Source: Autumnicola tepida (GTDB lineage Bacteria > Bacteroidota > Bacteroidia > Flavobacteriales > Flavobacteriaceae). Taken from it: a DNA stretch of 64,000 nt. The stretch's first letter is position 1, and every line of letters starts with the position of its first letter. The DNA lies in NCBI RefSeq assembly GCF_031846485.1, contig NZ_JAVRHQ010000001.1, positions 186,001-250,000 of the forward strand. Direction: 5' to 3'. A program made the position numbers and the translations under genes. The notes beneath the pieces are model-generated. The model was not told the DNA's origin and did not search any database. It saw only the letters and a list, made by a program, of their open reading frames with translations. Positions 54,889 to 62,936 of the stretch are shown here, in pieces.

Positions 54889-55431
54889 TTATTGATTTGA
54901 TCCCGGAGGATATTTTTCTAAAATTTCACTTACAATCTCATTGATGCGTTCCTGTTTCCTTTCAACTTTTTCAGCCAAAGCTGCAGTTCCCATTCCCTGC
55001 CAAACCAGTTCCATATCGTCGGAATCAATTAGGTCAATATAAAGTGTACCTTCACTGGTACGGTTAACGGTATTATAGCCACTTCCCCAATACCATGGGC
55101 TCCAGCCCCAACCATAGCCCCAGCCGGGCATATTGTTCTGGTAAATATTAATGTTTTCGTTTGTTTTGGTAAAAATACTTACCAAAAGATCAGGATTTTC
55201 AGATTTGGTAAAGCCTTTTTCGTTCATTGCCTGTTCAATAGCTCTCAGAATTCGTTTTTTGTCAAGATCTGAAATTTCCGCCTTGTCAATTCCCGGTTTA
55301 AAGAAAGCATAGGTGTTGTAAGAACTAAAATTGGCTTCGCGGTCATAATCGGAAGCGACCCGCACAGTGTTGCAGGAAGTAAAAAATACTGCGGCAAGCA
55401 ACAGAAATGGTGTAAACTTTAAAATTTTCAT
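54889..55431 (-). CDS. DUF4136 lipoprotein
   Basis: The frame opens at 55464, but ATG 55431 (MKILKFTPFLLLAAVFFTSC) gives a standard lipoprotein signal with lipobox FTSC. The mature part has the DUF4136 pattern (VRVASDYDREANFSSYNTYAFF and a late DSDDMELVWQGMGTAAL), with a central Gly/Trp/Tyr-rich loop (GWGYGWGWSPWYWGSGY). Envelope lipoprotein of unknown function; the family is common in Bacteroidota. Single gene. Confidence 0.88.
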   Translation of the reverse strand: MKILKFTPFLLLAAVFFTSCNTVRVASDYDREANFSSYNTYAFFKPGIDKAEISDLDKKRILRAIEQAMNEKGFTKSENPDLLVSIFTKTNENINIYQNNMPGWGYGWGWSPWYWGSGYNTVNRTSEGTLYIDLIDSDDMELVWQGMGTAALAEKVERKQERINEIVSEILEKYPPGSNQ

Positions 55432-56047
55432 ATTCTCAAAATTTAAGTGGCCTTTAAACCTCACTTGTCCGTTTACGGTTAATCGGCCTTTAGTTAAATG
55501 CCCATGAAGGGCGTCAATGGTTAAGTTAAGCTGAATTAATTAAAAATCTTCTTCAGTAGCGTCTTTTCTTTCCAGATAATAAAAAACATCGTTAGCTGTG
55601 ATATTATTAAAATTCTCCTTTAAGATGATGCTCAATCTATTTATTGAATACAACATGCATAATTTAACGGAGAAAGACGCTCTTCAGATAATTAAGAATC
55701 TCAACAATCATGCCGATAATCTCAGTATTACGCAGGATACATCAGATATTCCTGTTAATATTGTTCTTTATTTGTTGTAAAACAATTGCGTTGTAAACAT
55801 TTCATCAAATTTTATAAGAACTCTTGTGGCTATTGGATTTCGAGTTACTTTTTAAGATGAAGAGACTGTTCTTGAATATGTAAGCCTACATTTTTTTCCT
55901 TTTCTTGCATCCGACGCCCGAAGGGAGAGGAATGCATGTAAAAAAGAAGAGTTTAAAGGAAAGTTTAATTAGGACAGGATTGGTTATAAAACAGTTGAAG
56001 TATTGTCGTCGATACCTTTGTGGGAAAAGTGGATTTCCCCATTTTAA
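55432..56047. other. gap with only weak small frames
   Basis: Two overlapping small frames can be read: 55655-55780 on the plus strand (41 aa, MHNLTEKDALQIIKN...) and 55540-55656 on the minus strand (38 aa, ending LERKDATEEDF). Both look protein-like, but they overlap little and neither has a clear ribosome site, so neither is called. The rest, to 56047, shows no gene. Confidence 0.35.
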
Positions 56048-56215
56048 TTACTGCCTGTTGGTTTTCCTGTTGTAGCCATAAGGACAATGCCGACAGCCGC
56101 TTTCACAGCAGTAGCCTCTTTTTAAATGATATTGCTCTGTAAAACATTTATAGCCTTCAGGCGTGAGATAATAATCGCCCTCTTCCAACGGGATCTTTTT
56201 TCTTGAAAAATTCAT
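56048..56215 (-). CDS. small Cys-rich DUF5522-like protein, 55 aa
   Basis: A 55-codon frame from ATG 56215 to TAA 56048 begins MNFSRKKIPLEEGDYYLTPEGY and has RGYCCESGCRHCPYGY near its C-terminus, the conserved Cys cluster (CC-x3-C-x2-C) of the small DUF5522-type proteins. The cluster probably binds zinc or iron. It overlaps the first codons of the gene on the other strand (56203 start), which argues that the latter really begins further in. Too short for many gene callers. Function is unknown. Confidence 0.8.
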   Translation of the reverse strand: MNFSRKKIPLEEGDYYLTPEGYKCFTEQYHLKRGYCCESGCRHCPYGYNRKTNRQ

Positions 56216-56247
56216 ATCACAAATTTACAATTTCTTATATTGAATGT

Positions 56248-56574
56248 GTGATCGTGCTTGTTAACAAATATCTGCTGGCAAAAGGATTTAAAGGTGTGAG
56301 TTTATGGCCTTTTGTAATTGTAAAATATTCGAGGTATAAGAAGGATGGGGTTTTTCTTAATCATGAAAAAATTCATTTACGGCAACAGCTTGAAATGCTC
56401 ATTATTCCTTTCTATTTATGGTATGCAATAGAATTCTTTATTCGTTACCTTCAGTATAAAAATGGGTATGAAGCTTACAGGAATATCAGTTTTGAAAAGG
56501 AAGCTTATGGGCTGGAAAAAGATTTTGATTATCTAAACCGAAGAAAATACTGGTCTTTCCTGAAATATCTCTAG
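56248..56574 (+). CDS. small membrane protein with HExxH motif
   Basis: The frame could start at TTG 56203, but that would overlap the minus-strand Cys-rich gene. GTG 56248 or GTG 56254 (VLVNKYLLAKGFKGVSLWPF) is more likely, giving about 107-109 aa. The product has HEKIH (an HExxH pattern) followed by a hydrophobic helix (LIIPFYLWYAIEFFIRYL) and a conserved-looking E in FEKEAYG. This is a common flavobacterial small membrane family; whether it is a metalloprotease is not known. It ends 42 bp before the PLP enzyme gene. Confidence 0.7.
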   Translation: MIVLVNKYLLAKGFKGVSLWPFVIVKYSRYKKDGVFLNHEKIHLRQQLEMLIIPFYLWYAIEFFIRYLQYKNGYEAYRNISFEKEAYGLEKDFDYLNRRKYWSFLKYL

Positions 56575-56616
56575 CATTTCGTTGTATGGCAGGAGCGGCT
56601 TTTTGATCTTTGCATT

Positions 56617-57552
56617 ATGGCTGATTTTCTCAATGCTGAATTTGACGCGGTTCCCAACCAGTTTATTAAAACCTTTGATAATGGCGTGTCCCTTTACCTG
56701 AAAAGGGAAGATTTGCTTCATCCTGAAGTTCCCGGTAATAAATTCAGGAAGTTAAAGTACAATATCGCTGAAGCCAAAAGGCAGGGAAAAGAGAAAATCC
56801 TGACTTTTGGCGGAGCCTTTTCCAACCATATAGCCGCCACCGCAGCTGCCGGAAAACATGCTAAAATAAAAACAGTAGGAATTATAAGGGGTGAAGAGCT
56901 TGGGAATGATCTGCCAAAAACTTTGGATTTTAACCCCACGCTCAAGTTTGCCAGTTCCTGCAGAATGGAATTGAAATTTATCTCCCGGGAAGTGTTCAGG
57001 AAAAAAGAAGATCCGGCGTTTATTGATAAATTAGGAGCAGAATTTGGGGATTTTTACCTGGTGCCTGAAGGCGGCACCAATACGCTCGCTATTAAGGGTT
57101 GTGAAGAAATCCTTACTTCAGCCGACGCGAAATTTGATTATATCTGCACTTCAGTTGGGACTGGCGGCACCATCTCAGGGATTATTAATGCCTCTCTTGC
57201 CCATCAGCAGGTGTTGGGGTTTTCAGCATTAAAAGGAGAATTTCTTGATTCCGCAGTAAAAAAGAACGTGACCAAAGAGAATTGGCAAATTATACCAGAT
57301 TATCATTTTGGCGGTTATGCAAAGGTAAATGCAGAACTGGTCCGCTTTATCAATCATTTTAAGGCGGAATATGATATTCTGCTGGACCCGGTTTACACAG
57401 GGAAACTAGTTTTTGGTATTTTTGCAATGATCGAAAACGGCTATTTTCCGAAGAATGCAAGAATCCTTGGGGTACATACGGGAGGATTGCAGGGAATTAT
57501 TGGGATGAATAAACGATTACAAAATAAAAATCTGCCCTTAATCAATGCGTGA
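56617..57552 (+). CDS. PLP-dependent ACC deaminase/D-cysteine desulfhydrase-like enzyme
   Basis: The 311-aa protein is fold-type II PLP, with the cofactor Lys in PGNKFRKLKYN, FGGAFSNHIAA for the PLP phosphate or substrate loop, and SVGTGGTISGI. These are the marks of the ACC deaminase / D-cysteine desulfhydrase family. It breaks down a D-amino acid or ACC in the cytoplasm; which one cannot be told from sequence. It overlaps the next gene by 8 bp, so they are co-translated. Confidence 0.88.
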   Translation: MADFLNAEFDAVPNQFIKTFDNGVSLYLKREDLLHPEVPGNKFRKLKYNIAEAKRQGKEKILTFGGAFSNHIAATAAAGKHAKIKTVGIIRGEELGNDLPKTLDFNPTLKFASSCRMELKFISREVFRKKEDPAFIDKLGAEFGDFYLVPEGGTNTLAIKGCEEILTSADAKFDYICTSVGTGGTISGIINASLAHQQVLGFSALKGEFLDSAVKKNVTKENWQIIPDYHFGGYAKVNAELVRFINHFKAEYDILLDPVYTGKLVFGIFAMIENGYFPKNARILGVHTGGLQGIIGMNKRLQNKNLPLINA

Positions 57553-58360
57553 TATGAAGATAAAACAGCTCCTTTTGTTAATAATGATGAGTTTTTTGCT
57601 GTTTTCCTGCGGAAGTAAGAAAAGAGCAGCCAGGCGAAATTCCACCGGAGATACGGTAAGCAGGAGGGAAGCGCCGGCCAGTGTTGAAAATAATGTGAGG
57701 GAAAGAAGCGGGCCCGTAACTTATGCGGTAAGTGTGGAGCATTATATACAGTTATTTGCTCCAATTGCGATGGAAGAAATGAAATTGTATAAGATCCCCG
57801 CAAGTATAACCCTTGCCCAGGGCATCCTTGAATCCGGCGCCGGCAGGGGACAACTTTCCCGAAACGCCAATAATCACTTCGGGATTAAATGCCATGACTG
57901 GAAAGGCGCTAAAGTGTATCATGATGACGATCGCCGGCAGGAGTGTTTCAGGAAATATAAAGACCCAAAATATTCTTACCGTGACCATTCCCTTTTTTTA
58001 GCGGAAAGAGGACGCTATGCAGAATTATTTACCCTGGACGCCGATGATTACGAGGGTTGGGCAAAAGGCCTTAAAAAAGCTGGTTACGCTACAGACCGCA
58101 GGTATCCCGATAAACTGATTGACCTGATTGAAAAATATCAGCTGCACAAATTTGATGAAGAGGTGCTGGGCAGGCCTTCCCGAAATTATGCCGATGTTGC
58201 CGATGGAAACCGTACCTCTACGGCAACTTACGTGGTGCGTAAAGGAGATACGTTGTACTCTATCGCGAAAAAATATAATACCACTGTTGCTCAAATTCAG
58301 CGGTCCAATAACCTGGATGGGACAACTATTTCCATTGGGCAGCTGTTGTATATTAACTAA
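57545..58360 (+). CDS. glucosaminidase-LysM lipoprotein
   Basis: The 271-aa protein has a lipoprotein signal with lipobox LFSC (Cys about 22), a GH73-type glucosaminidase domain (about 65-200) with catalytic Glu in AQGILESGAGRGQLS, and a C-terminal LysM domain (about 225-271, VVRKGDTLYSIAKKYNTT). It should cut peptidoglycan glycan strands at the cell surface. The start overlaps the preceding PLP gene by 8 bp. hemL follows 12 bp downstream. Confidence 0.92.
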   Translation: MRDMKIKQLLLLIMMSFLLFSCGSKKRAARRNSTGDTVSRREAPASVENNVRERSGPVTYAVSVEHYIQLFAPIAMEEMKLYKIPASITLAQGILESGAGRGQLSRNANNHFGIKCHDWKGAKVYHDDDRRQECFRKYKDPKYSYRDHSLFLAERGRYAELFTLDADDYEGWAKGLKKAGYATDRRYPDKLIDLIEKYQLHKFDEEVLGRPSRNYADVADGNRTSTATYVVRKGDTLYSIAKKYNTTVAQIQRSNNLDGTTISIGQLLYIN

Positions 58361-58372
58361 GAAACTAAAATT

Positions 58373-59662
58373 ATGATTTATAAAAGAAGCAGCGAATTGT
58401 TCGCTTCAGCTCAAAAAGTAATTCCCGGAGGAGTAAATTCACCCGTTCGCGCATTTAAGGCTGTTGGTGGCGACCCCGTCTTTATTAAAGAAGCTAAAGG
58501 CGCATATATTTATGATGAAGATGGGAACCAGCTTATAGACTACATCAATTCCTGGGGGCCACTTATTCTTGGCCATGCGCACCCGCCGGTGATAGACGCA
58601 CTGGTGGAAAGAGCAGAAAAGGGAACTTCTTTTGGAACACCTACCGAACTGGAAACCAAAATTGCGGAACTCGCGGTAAAAATGGTGCCAAATATAGATA
58701 AAATCAGGATGGTGAATTCCGGAACCGAGGCCTGTATGAGTGCCGTGCGTCTAGCCAGGGGTTTTTCAGGAAAAGAGAAAATTATCAAATTTGCCGGCTG
58801 TTACCATGGCCACAGCGACAGTTTTCTAATCCAGGCAGGCAGTGGGGCTGTAACTTTTGGAACTCCAAACAGCCCCGGCGTTACCCAGGGAACTGCGAAA
58901 GATACTTTGCTGGCAACATATAACGACCTGGAGAGTGTGAAGCAGCTTATTGAAGCGAATAAAGATGAGATTGCCTGCCTGATTATAGAACCTGTTCCCG
59001 GCAATATGGGCTGTATTCCTCCTAAAGAAGGGTTTTTGCAGGGTCTAAGGGAGCTGTGTGATGCTAACAATATTTTGCTGATTTTTGATGAGGTAATGAC
59101 GGGGTTTAGACTGGCTCCGGGAGGTGTACAGCAACGCCTGGGGATCAATGCCGATATTGTTTGCTTCGGAAAGGTGATAGGTGGTGGTTTGCCAGTTGGG
59201 GCTTTTGCTGCCCGGGACGAAATTATGGATTACCTGGCCCCGGTCGGGTCGGTATACCAGGCAGGAACTTTGAGTGGAAACCCTTTGGCAATGGCTGCCG
59301 GATTGGCTATGTTGCAGGAGCTTAATGACAGGCCTGCAATATATGAATCTATAGATAAAAAAACAGAGTATTTACATAATGGAATGGAAAAGGTACTGGA
59401 GGAAAATAATATAGCGCATACCATAAACAGGATGGGATCTATGATTTCAGTGCATTTTTCTGAAGAACCCGTGGTAGACTTTGCTTCTGCGGCAAACGCG
59501 GCCTCAAACGGGAAATTTAATACATTCTTTCATAGTTTGCTGGAAAACGGAATATACATCGCCCCAAGCGCCTTTGAAACCTGGTTTATAACTGAAGCAT
59601 TATCTTATGAAGATTTGGATAAGACTATTGCCGCGGTAGGAAAAGCAGCCAAAGCTTTATAA
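58373..59662 (+). CDS. hemL: glutamate-1-semialdehyde 2,1-aminomutase
   Basis: The 429-aa protein is class III aminotransferase-like, with the PLP Lys K267 in FGKVIGGGLPVGAF and the HemL-specific NSGTEACMSAVRLAR and IEPVPGNMG blocks. It makes 5-aminolevulinate for haem from glutamate-1-semialdehyde. Length is normal and the frame intact. It closes the run with the PLP and glucosaminidase genes. Confidence 0.97.
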   Translation: MIYKRSSELFASAQKVIPGGVNSPVRAFKAVGGDPVFIKEAKGAYIYDEDGNQLIDYINSWGPLILGHAHPPVIDALVERAEKGTSFGTPTELETKIAELAVKMVPNIDKIRMVNSGTEACMSAVRLARGFSGKEKIIKFAGCYHGHSDSFLIQAGSGAVTFGTPNSPGVTQGTAKDTLLATYNDLESVKQLIEANKDEIACLIIEPVPGNMGCIPPKEGFLQGLRELCDANNILLIFDEVMTGFRLAPGGVQQRLGINADIVCFGKVIGGGLPVGAFAARDEIMDYLAPVGSVYQAGTLSGNPLAMAAGLAMLQELNDRPAIYESIDKKTEYLHNGMEKVLEENNIAHTINRMGSMISVHFSEEPVVDFASAANAASNGKFNTFFHSLLENGIYIAPSAFETWFITEALSYEDLDKTIAAVGKAAKAL

Positions 59663-59780
59663 ATTTTGTAGTGCTGAAATAAAGGAGGCTTAGCGAAATC
59701 ATTAATGTTATTAGTGCGGGTCCTTGTAAAATCTTATTCCCGAAATAGTGTAAAAATTTTATCTATATTTACTTTTTTAA

Positions 59781-59855
59781 GAGTGATTAGCTCAGTTGGT
59801 TCAGAGCATTACCTTGACAGGGTAGGGGTCACTGGTTCGAATCCAGTATCACTCA
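59781..59855 (+). tRNA. tRNA-Val(GAC)
   Basis: The acceptor stem GAGTGAT pairs with ATCACTC, the D-arm is GCTC...GAGC, the anticodon stem TTACC/GGTAG encloses loop TTGACAG with anticodon GAC, and the T-arm has ACTGG TTCGAAT CCAGT. The discriminator base is A. The CCA end is not complete in the genome. A TATATTTA box about 10 nt upstream may be its -7 element. Confidence 0.92.
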
Positions 59856-59942
59856 CAAGTTACTGTTCGTCCGGTGTTATGTATGGTTTCAGGATACATA
59901 TATCCGGATGGATTTATTTTAGGTGCACTTAATCATATTGTT

Positions 59943-60290
59943 ATGGAAGAGTTGAAAATCGATGTAAAAAATAATGGAGAAGTAGTAGGATTTAAAATAG
60001 ATTCTGAAGTAATGAAGGATCTGTGGCTAACTCATACAAAAGAAAAAGTTGATGCGAATATCAGGAACTTCGCTATTGATATTGAAGTCTCGCCTAATGG
60101 AATCGCCACTAAGATTTCTAAGATAGATGAGATGGCCGTACTCACTTTAATAGCTAACAGTGAAAGGAAATATCAATACGTTGTAGGGAAAGATCTGGAA
60201 ATGGATAAGGTTGCAAATATGGATTCCCATCAAGTCCCCGATCAGATTAAGGGGCTTATAAGGCAAACCTACGACGCGGCTTGTGCTTAA
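59943..60290 (+). CDS. hypothetical protein, 115 aa
   Basis: The frame is open from 59874, but that would run close to the tRNA. ATG 59943 (MEELKIDVKNNGEVVGFKI) is the better start. The product is small, soluble and acidic, with no signal or known motif. Strand-like stretches (FAIDIEVSPNGIATKISKI) suggest a compact beta fold. It lies 88 bp behind the tRNA gene. I do not recognise the family. Confidence 0.5.
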   Translation: MEELKIDVKNNGEVVGFKIDSEVMKDLWLTHTKEKVDANIRNFAIDIEVSPNGIATKISKIDEMAVLTLIANSERKYQYVVGKDLEMDKVANMDSHQVPDQIKGLIRQTYDAACA

Positions 60291-60487
60291 GCCATTTGCT
60301 GGTACATTCTTCTCGTGGAAACGGTTCGGGAATTAATGATCCAGAAATAATAGTTATTGGAATTATTTCAAATTTTCTGCCTGCTTAGGTTAAGTGGTTT
60401 TTCTGAAGAAAAAGTTTTAGGGAAATACTTTTACTTCGGAATTTTTTAAATTTAAGATCTAAAGCTGCCATATCCAATATCTTAATT

Positions 60488-61573
60488 ATGCTAAAGCCCG
60501 GCTTTTTATTTCTTTTTCTGTTTGCTGTATTCCTTTCTACGAACAGTTTTGCTCAAATTGACAGCCTGCCAAAAAAGGAGAACCTGGTTGTAGGGGTTTA
60601 TTCCCAGCCTCCCTATATGATTGCTGATGATAAAGGGAATTGGGACGGGATTAGTATTCGTCTCTGGCGGGCAGTGGCCGATCGGCTGGATGCTAAATAT
60701 CAACTAAAAGAAATCTCCAGGGATTCTGCGGTAACGGCATTGGCCAATCAGGTTGATGTGGTCCTTCTGAAAGATGTTACCGCCGATGCAGAAGAACAAA
60801 TTGATTTTAGCCATATTTATCATAAGGCCGAAATGGGCGTTGCCTCCTCCCAATCAATGAGTCTGTCTTCTATAGCCAAAGCTTTTTTCAATAAGCGCTT
60901 TTGGTATATTGCCGGAATGCTATCTGTTTTGTTGCTGATAGTGGGCAGCATTATCTATTTTATTGAACGCGGCAGCAATGAAGATAACTTTGGCGGAGAA
61001 CGATCTGTCGTGCGGGGAATAGGTTCCGGTTTCTGGTGGGCCGGCGTTACAATGACAACTATTGGCTACGGCGATAAATCCCCGGTGACGTTTTGGGGTC
61101 GTGCCGTGGCGCTAATCTGGATGCTTGTGGCTATGGCGGTTACAGCTGTGCTTACTGCTTCCCTGGTTTCGGCGGTTATGGGAAACTCTTCAAGTAAAAT
61201 AAATATTCCTGAAGATTTAAGAGATATGAAAATGGTTGCAGTGCAAAGCTCTTTTGCGGCAGATTATCTGCAGAAGGAAAGAATTCCTTTTAAGGAGGTG
61301 GAGAATATCTCGGAAGCTTTAAAAACAGTTAGGGACCAGAAAGCCGATGCGGTTTTAAACAACGTGCCCGTGATGCGTTATACCATAAACAATGATCCTG
61401 ACCTTTCCCTAAAGGTGCAACCGATAAATATGGATCCACATTATTATGCCTTTGGCCTCGCCCAGGGAGATTCCCTTAGGGAGCCGCTAAATCTGGCGAT
61501 GTTAAAGGTGATGAATTCCTCCTTATGGCAACAGGAACTGGAGCGGTATGTGCCAGAGAAGAAAAAACGATAA
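60488..61573 (+). CDS. glutamate-receptor-like potassium channel (SBP-channel fusion)
   Basis: The 361-aa protein has a signal peptide (about 22 residues, ending SFAQ) and the first lobe of a bacterial extracellular solute-binding domain (about 30-130). Then come a membrane segment (about 138-158), a pore loop with the K+ selectivity filter TTIGYGD at residues 190-196, a second membrane segment, and the second binding lobe (about 240-350). This is the GluR0 layout: a ligand, probably an amino acid, opens a potassium channel. The ligand cannot be told. It is a single gene, convergent with murF. Confidence 0.93.
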   Translation: MLKPGFLFLFLFAVFLSTNSFAQIDSLPKKENLVVGVYSQPPYMIADDKGNWDGISIRLWRAVADRLDAKYQLKEISRDSAVTALANQVDVVLLKDVTADAEEQIDFSHIYHKAEMGVASSQSMSLSSIAKAFFNKRFWYIAGMLSVLLLIVGSIIYFIERGSNEDNFGGERSVVRGIGSGFWWAGVTMTTIGYGDKSPVTFWGRAVALIWMLVAMAVTAVLTASLVSAVMGNSSSKINIPEDLRDMKMVAVQSSFAADYLQKERIPFKEVENISEALKTVRDQKADAVLNNVPVMRYTINNDPDLSLKVQPINMDPHYYAFGLAQGDSLREPLNLAMLKVMNSSLWQQELERYVPEKKKR

Positions 61574-61587
61574 AATTGATTTTCCTT

Positions 61588-62874
61588 TTATATAGCTTCC
61601 AGAATTCTTTCCAGTGCTAATCCTCTTGAGCCTTTAATAAGAATATGGCAGTTATCAAAGTTGGTTTCCTGGAGATGCTCCTTCAGTTTTTCCACACTTT
61701 TAAATTTGATGATGGTATTTTTGTTGGTCTGGGTACGGTTAAAATGATCCCCGACCAGATAACATTCGGTAAAATCATCATTTTCGAGTAAGTTCACTAT
61801 TACCTGGTGTTCGGTATCTGCTGAAGCTCCTACTTCCAGCATATCACCTAGAATAACAATTTTAGGCTCTTTTGTTTCCAATTCCTGGAAATTGGAAATG
61901 GCAGCATGCATACTTGTAGGATTGGCATTATATGCGTCCATAAAAATAGTATTGCTTCCCTTTTTTGTAATCTGCGAGCGATTGTTTGCAGGGGAGTATT
62001 CTTCAATAGCTTCTTTTATTGCATCAAAAGGAACTTTAAAATAAAGGCCCATGCAAATAGCGGCAGCGATATTTAAAGCGTTATGCTTTCCTGTAATTTT
62101 ACTGTTGAAATCTGTATCGTTAAAATTCACGCTGGCGTAAGACTGGTTTCCGGAATAGCTAAACTGAACCTTTGCATCTTCAGCGGTACCAAAAGTAAAA
62201 ATATGGTCATATTTAAAATGTTCCCGCTGTACAGGGTCATCTGCATTCAGGAAAATCAGCCTCTTGTGTTTTTTCAGATGTGTATAGAGTTCGCTCTTGG
62301 CTTCAATCACTCCTTCAAGATTTCCAAATCCTTCCAGGTGGGCTTTTCCGAAGTTGGTGATATAGCCGTAGTCCGGCATTGCGATATTTGAAAGCTCCGC
62401 AATTTCTTTAAAATGGTTCGCGCCCATTTCCACAATTCCAATTTCGGTCTCTTCATCCATAGAAAGAAGAGTGAGCGGAACACCAATATGGTTGTTGAGA
62501 TTGCCTTTTGTAGCTACTGTTTTGTACTTTTTGGAAAGGACTTTATTGGTGAGTTCCTTGGTGGTGGTTTTGCCGTTGCTGCCCGTAATTCCTATAATGG
62601 GCAGTTGTAAATATTTTCGATGAAAGTTGGCCAGTTCCTGTAAGGTTTTAAGAACATCTTTTACCAGGATAATTTTTTCCGGATCGGTGGCATAACTTTC
62701 TTCGTCTACCACGGCTAATTTTGCGCCTTTTTCTATGGCTTCCCTTGCAAAAGTATTGCCGTTGAAGTTAGTCCCCCTGAGAGCAAAATAAATTCCGTTC
62801 TCCTTAATATATCTTGTATCTGTAAAAGCTCCCGAGCTTAACAGGAAACGCTGGTGTATTTGTGCTACATTCAT
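61588..62874 (-). CDS. murF: UDP-MurNAc-tripeptide--D-Ala-D-Ala ligase
   Basis: The 428-aa protein is a Mur ligase with the ATP loop GITGSNGKTTTKE, the central domain with EMGANHFKEIAELS, and the C-terminal domain with MDAYNANPTS and the late GSRGLALERIL. It adds D-Ala-D-Ala to the peptidoglycan precursor in the cytoplasm. Length is typical. It follows gldJ on the same strand with a strong terminator in the gap, the conserved flavobacterial order. Confidence 0.96.
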   Translation of the reverse strand: MNVAQIHQRFLLSSGAFTDTRYIKENGIYFALRGTNFNGNTFAREAIEKGAKLAVVDEESYATDPEKIILVKDVLKTLQELANFHRKYLQLPIIGITGSNGKTTTKELTNKVLSKKYKTVATKGNLNNHIGVPLTLLSMDEETEIGIVEMGANHFKEIAELSNIAMPDYGYITNFGKAHLEGFGNLEGVIEAKSELYTHLKKHKRLIFLNADDPVQREHFKYDHIFTFGTAEDAKVQFSYSGNQSYASVNFNDTDFNSKITGKHNALNIAAAICMGLYFKVPFDAIKEAIEEYSPANNRSQITKKGSNTIFMDAYNANPTSMHAAISNFQELETKEPKIVILGDMLEVGASADTEHQVIVNLLENDDFTECYLVGDHFNRTQTNKNTIIKFKSVEKLKEHLQETNFDNCHILIKGSRGLALERILEAI

Positions 62875-62890
62875 AAAATAAAGCTATAAA

Positions 62891-62915
62891 AAAAGCCCTA
62901 AAAAATAGGGCTTTT
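62891..62915 (-). terminator. terminator between gldJ and murF
   Basis: A 10-bp perfect stem AAAAGCCCTA / TAGGGCTTTT with a 5-nt loop. Read on the minus strand it continues into a run of T. It lies 22 bp after the gldJ stop. Confidence 0.88.
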
Positions 62916-62936
62916 AAAGATATTTAACCAAAATTG

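Noticed and set aside
59705..59932. 75-aa frame across the tRNA-Val gene
   Set aside because: It runs through the tRNA itself and has no protein features.
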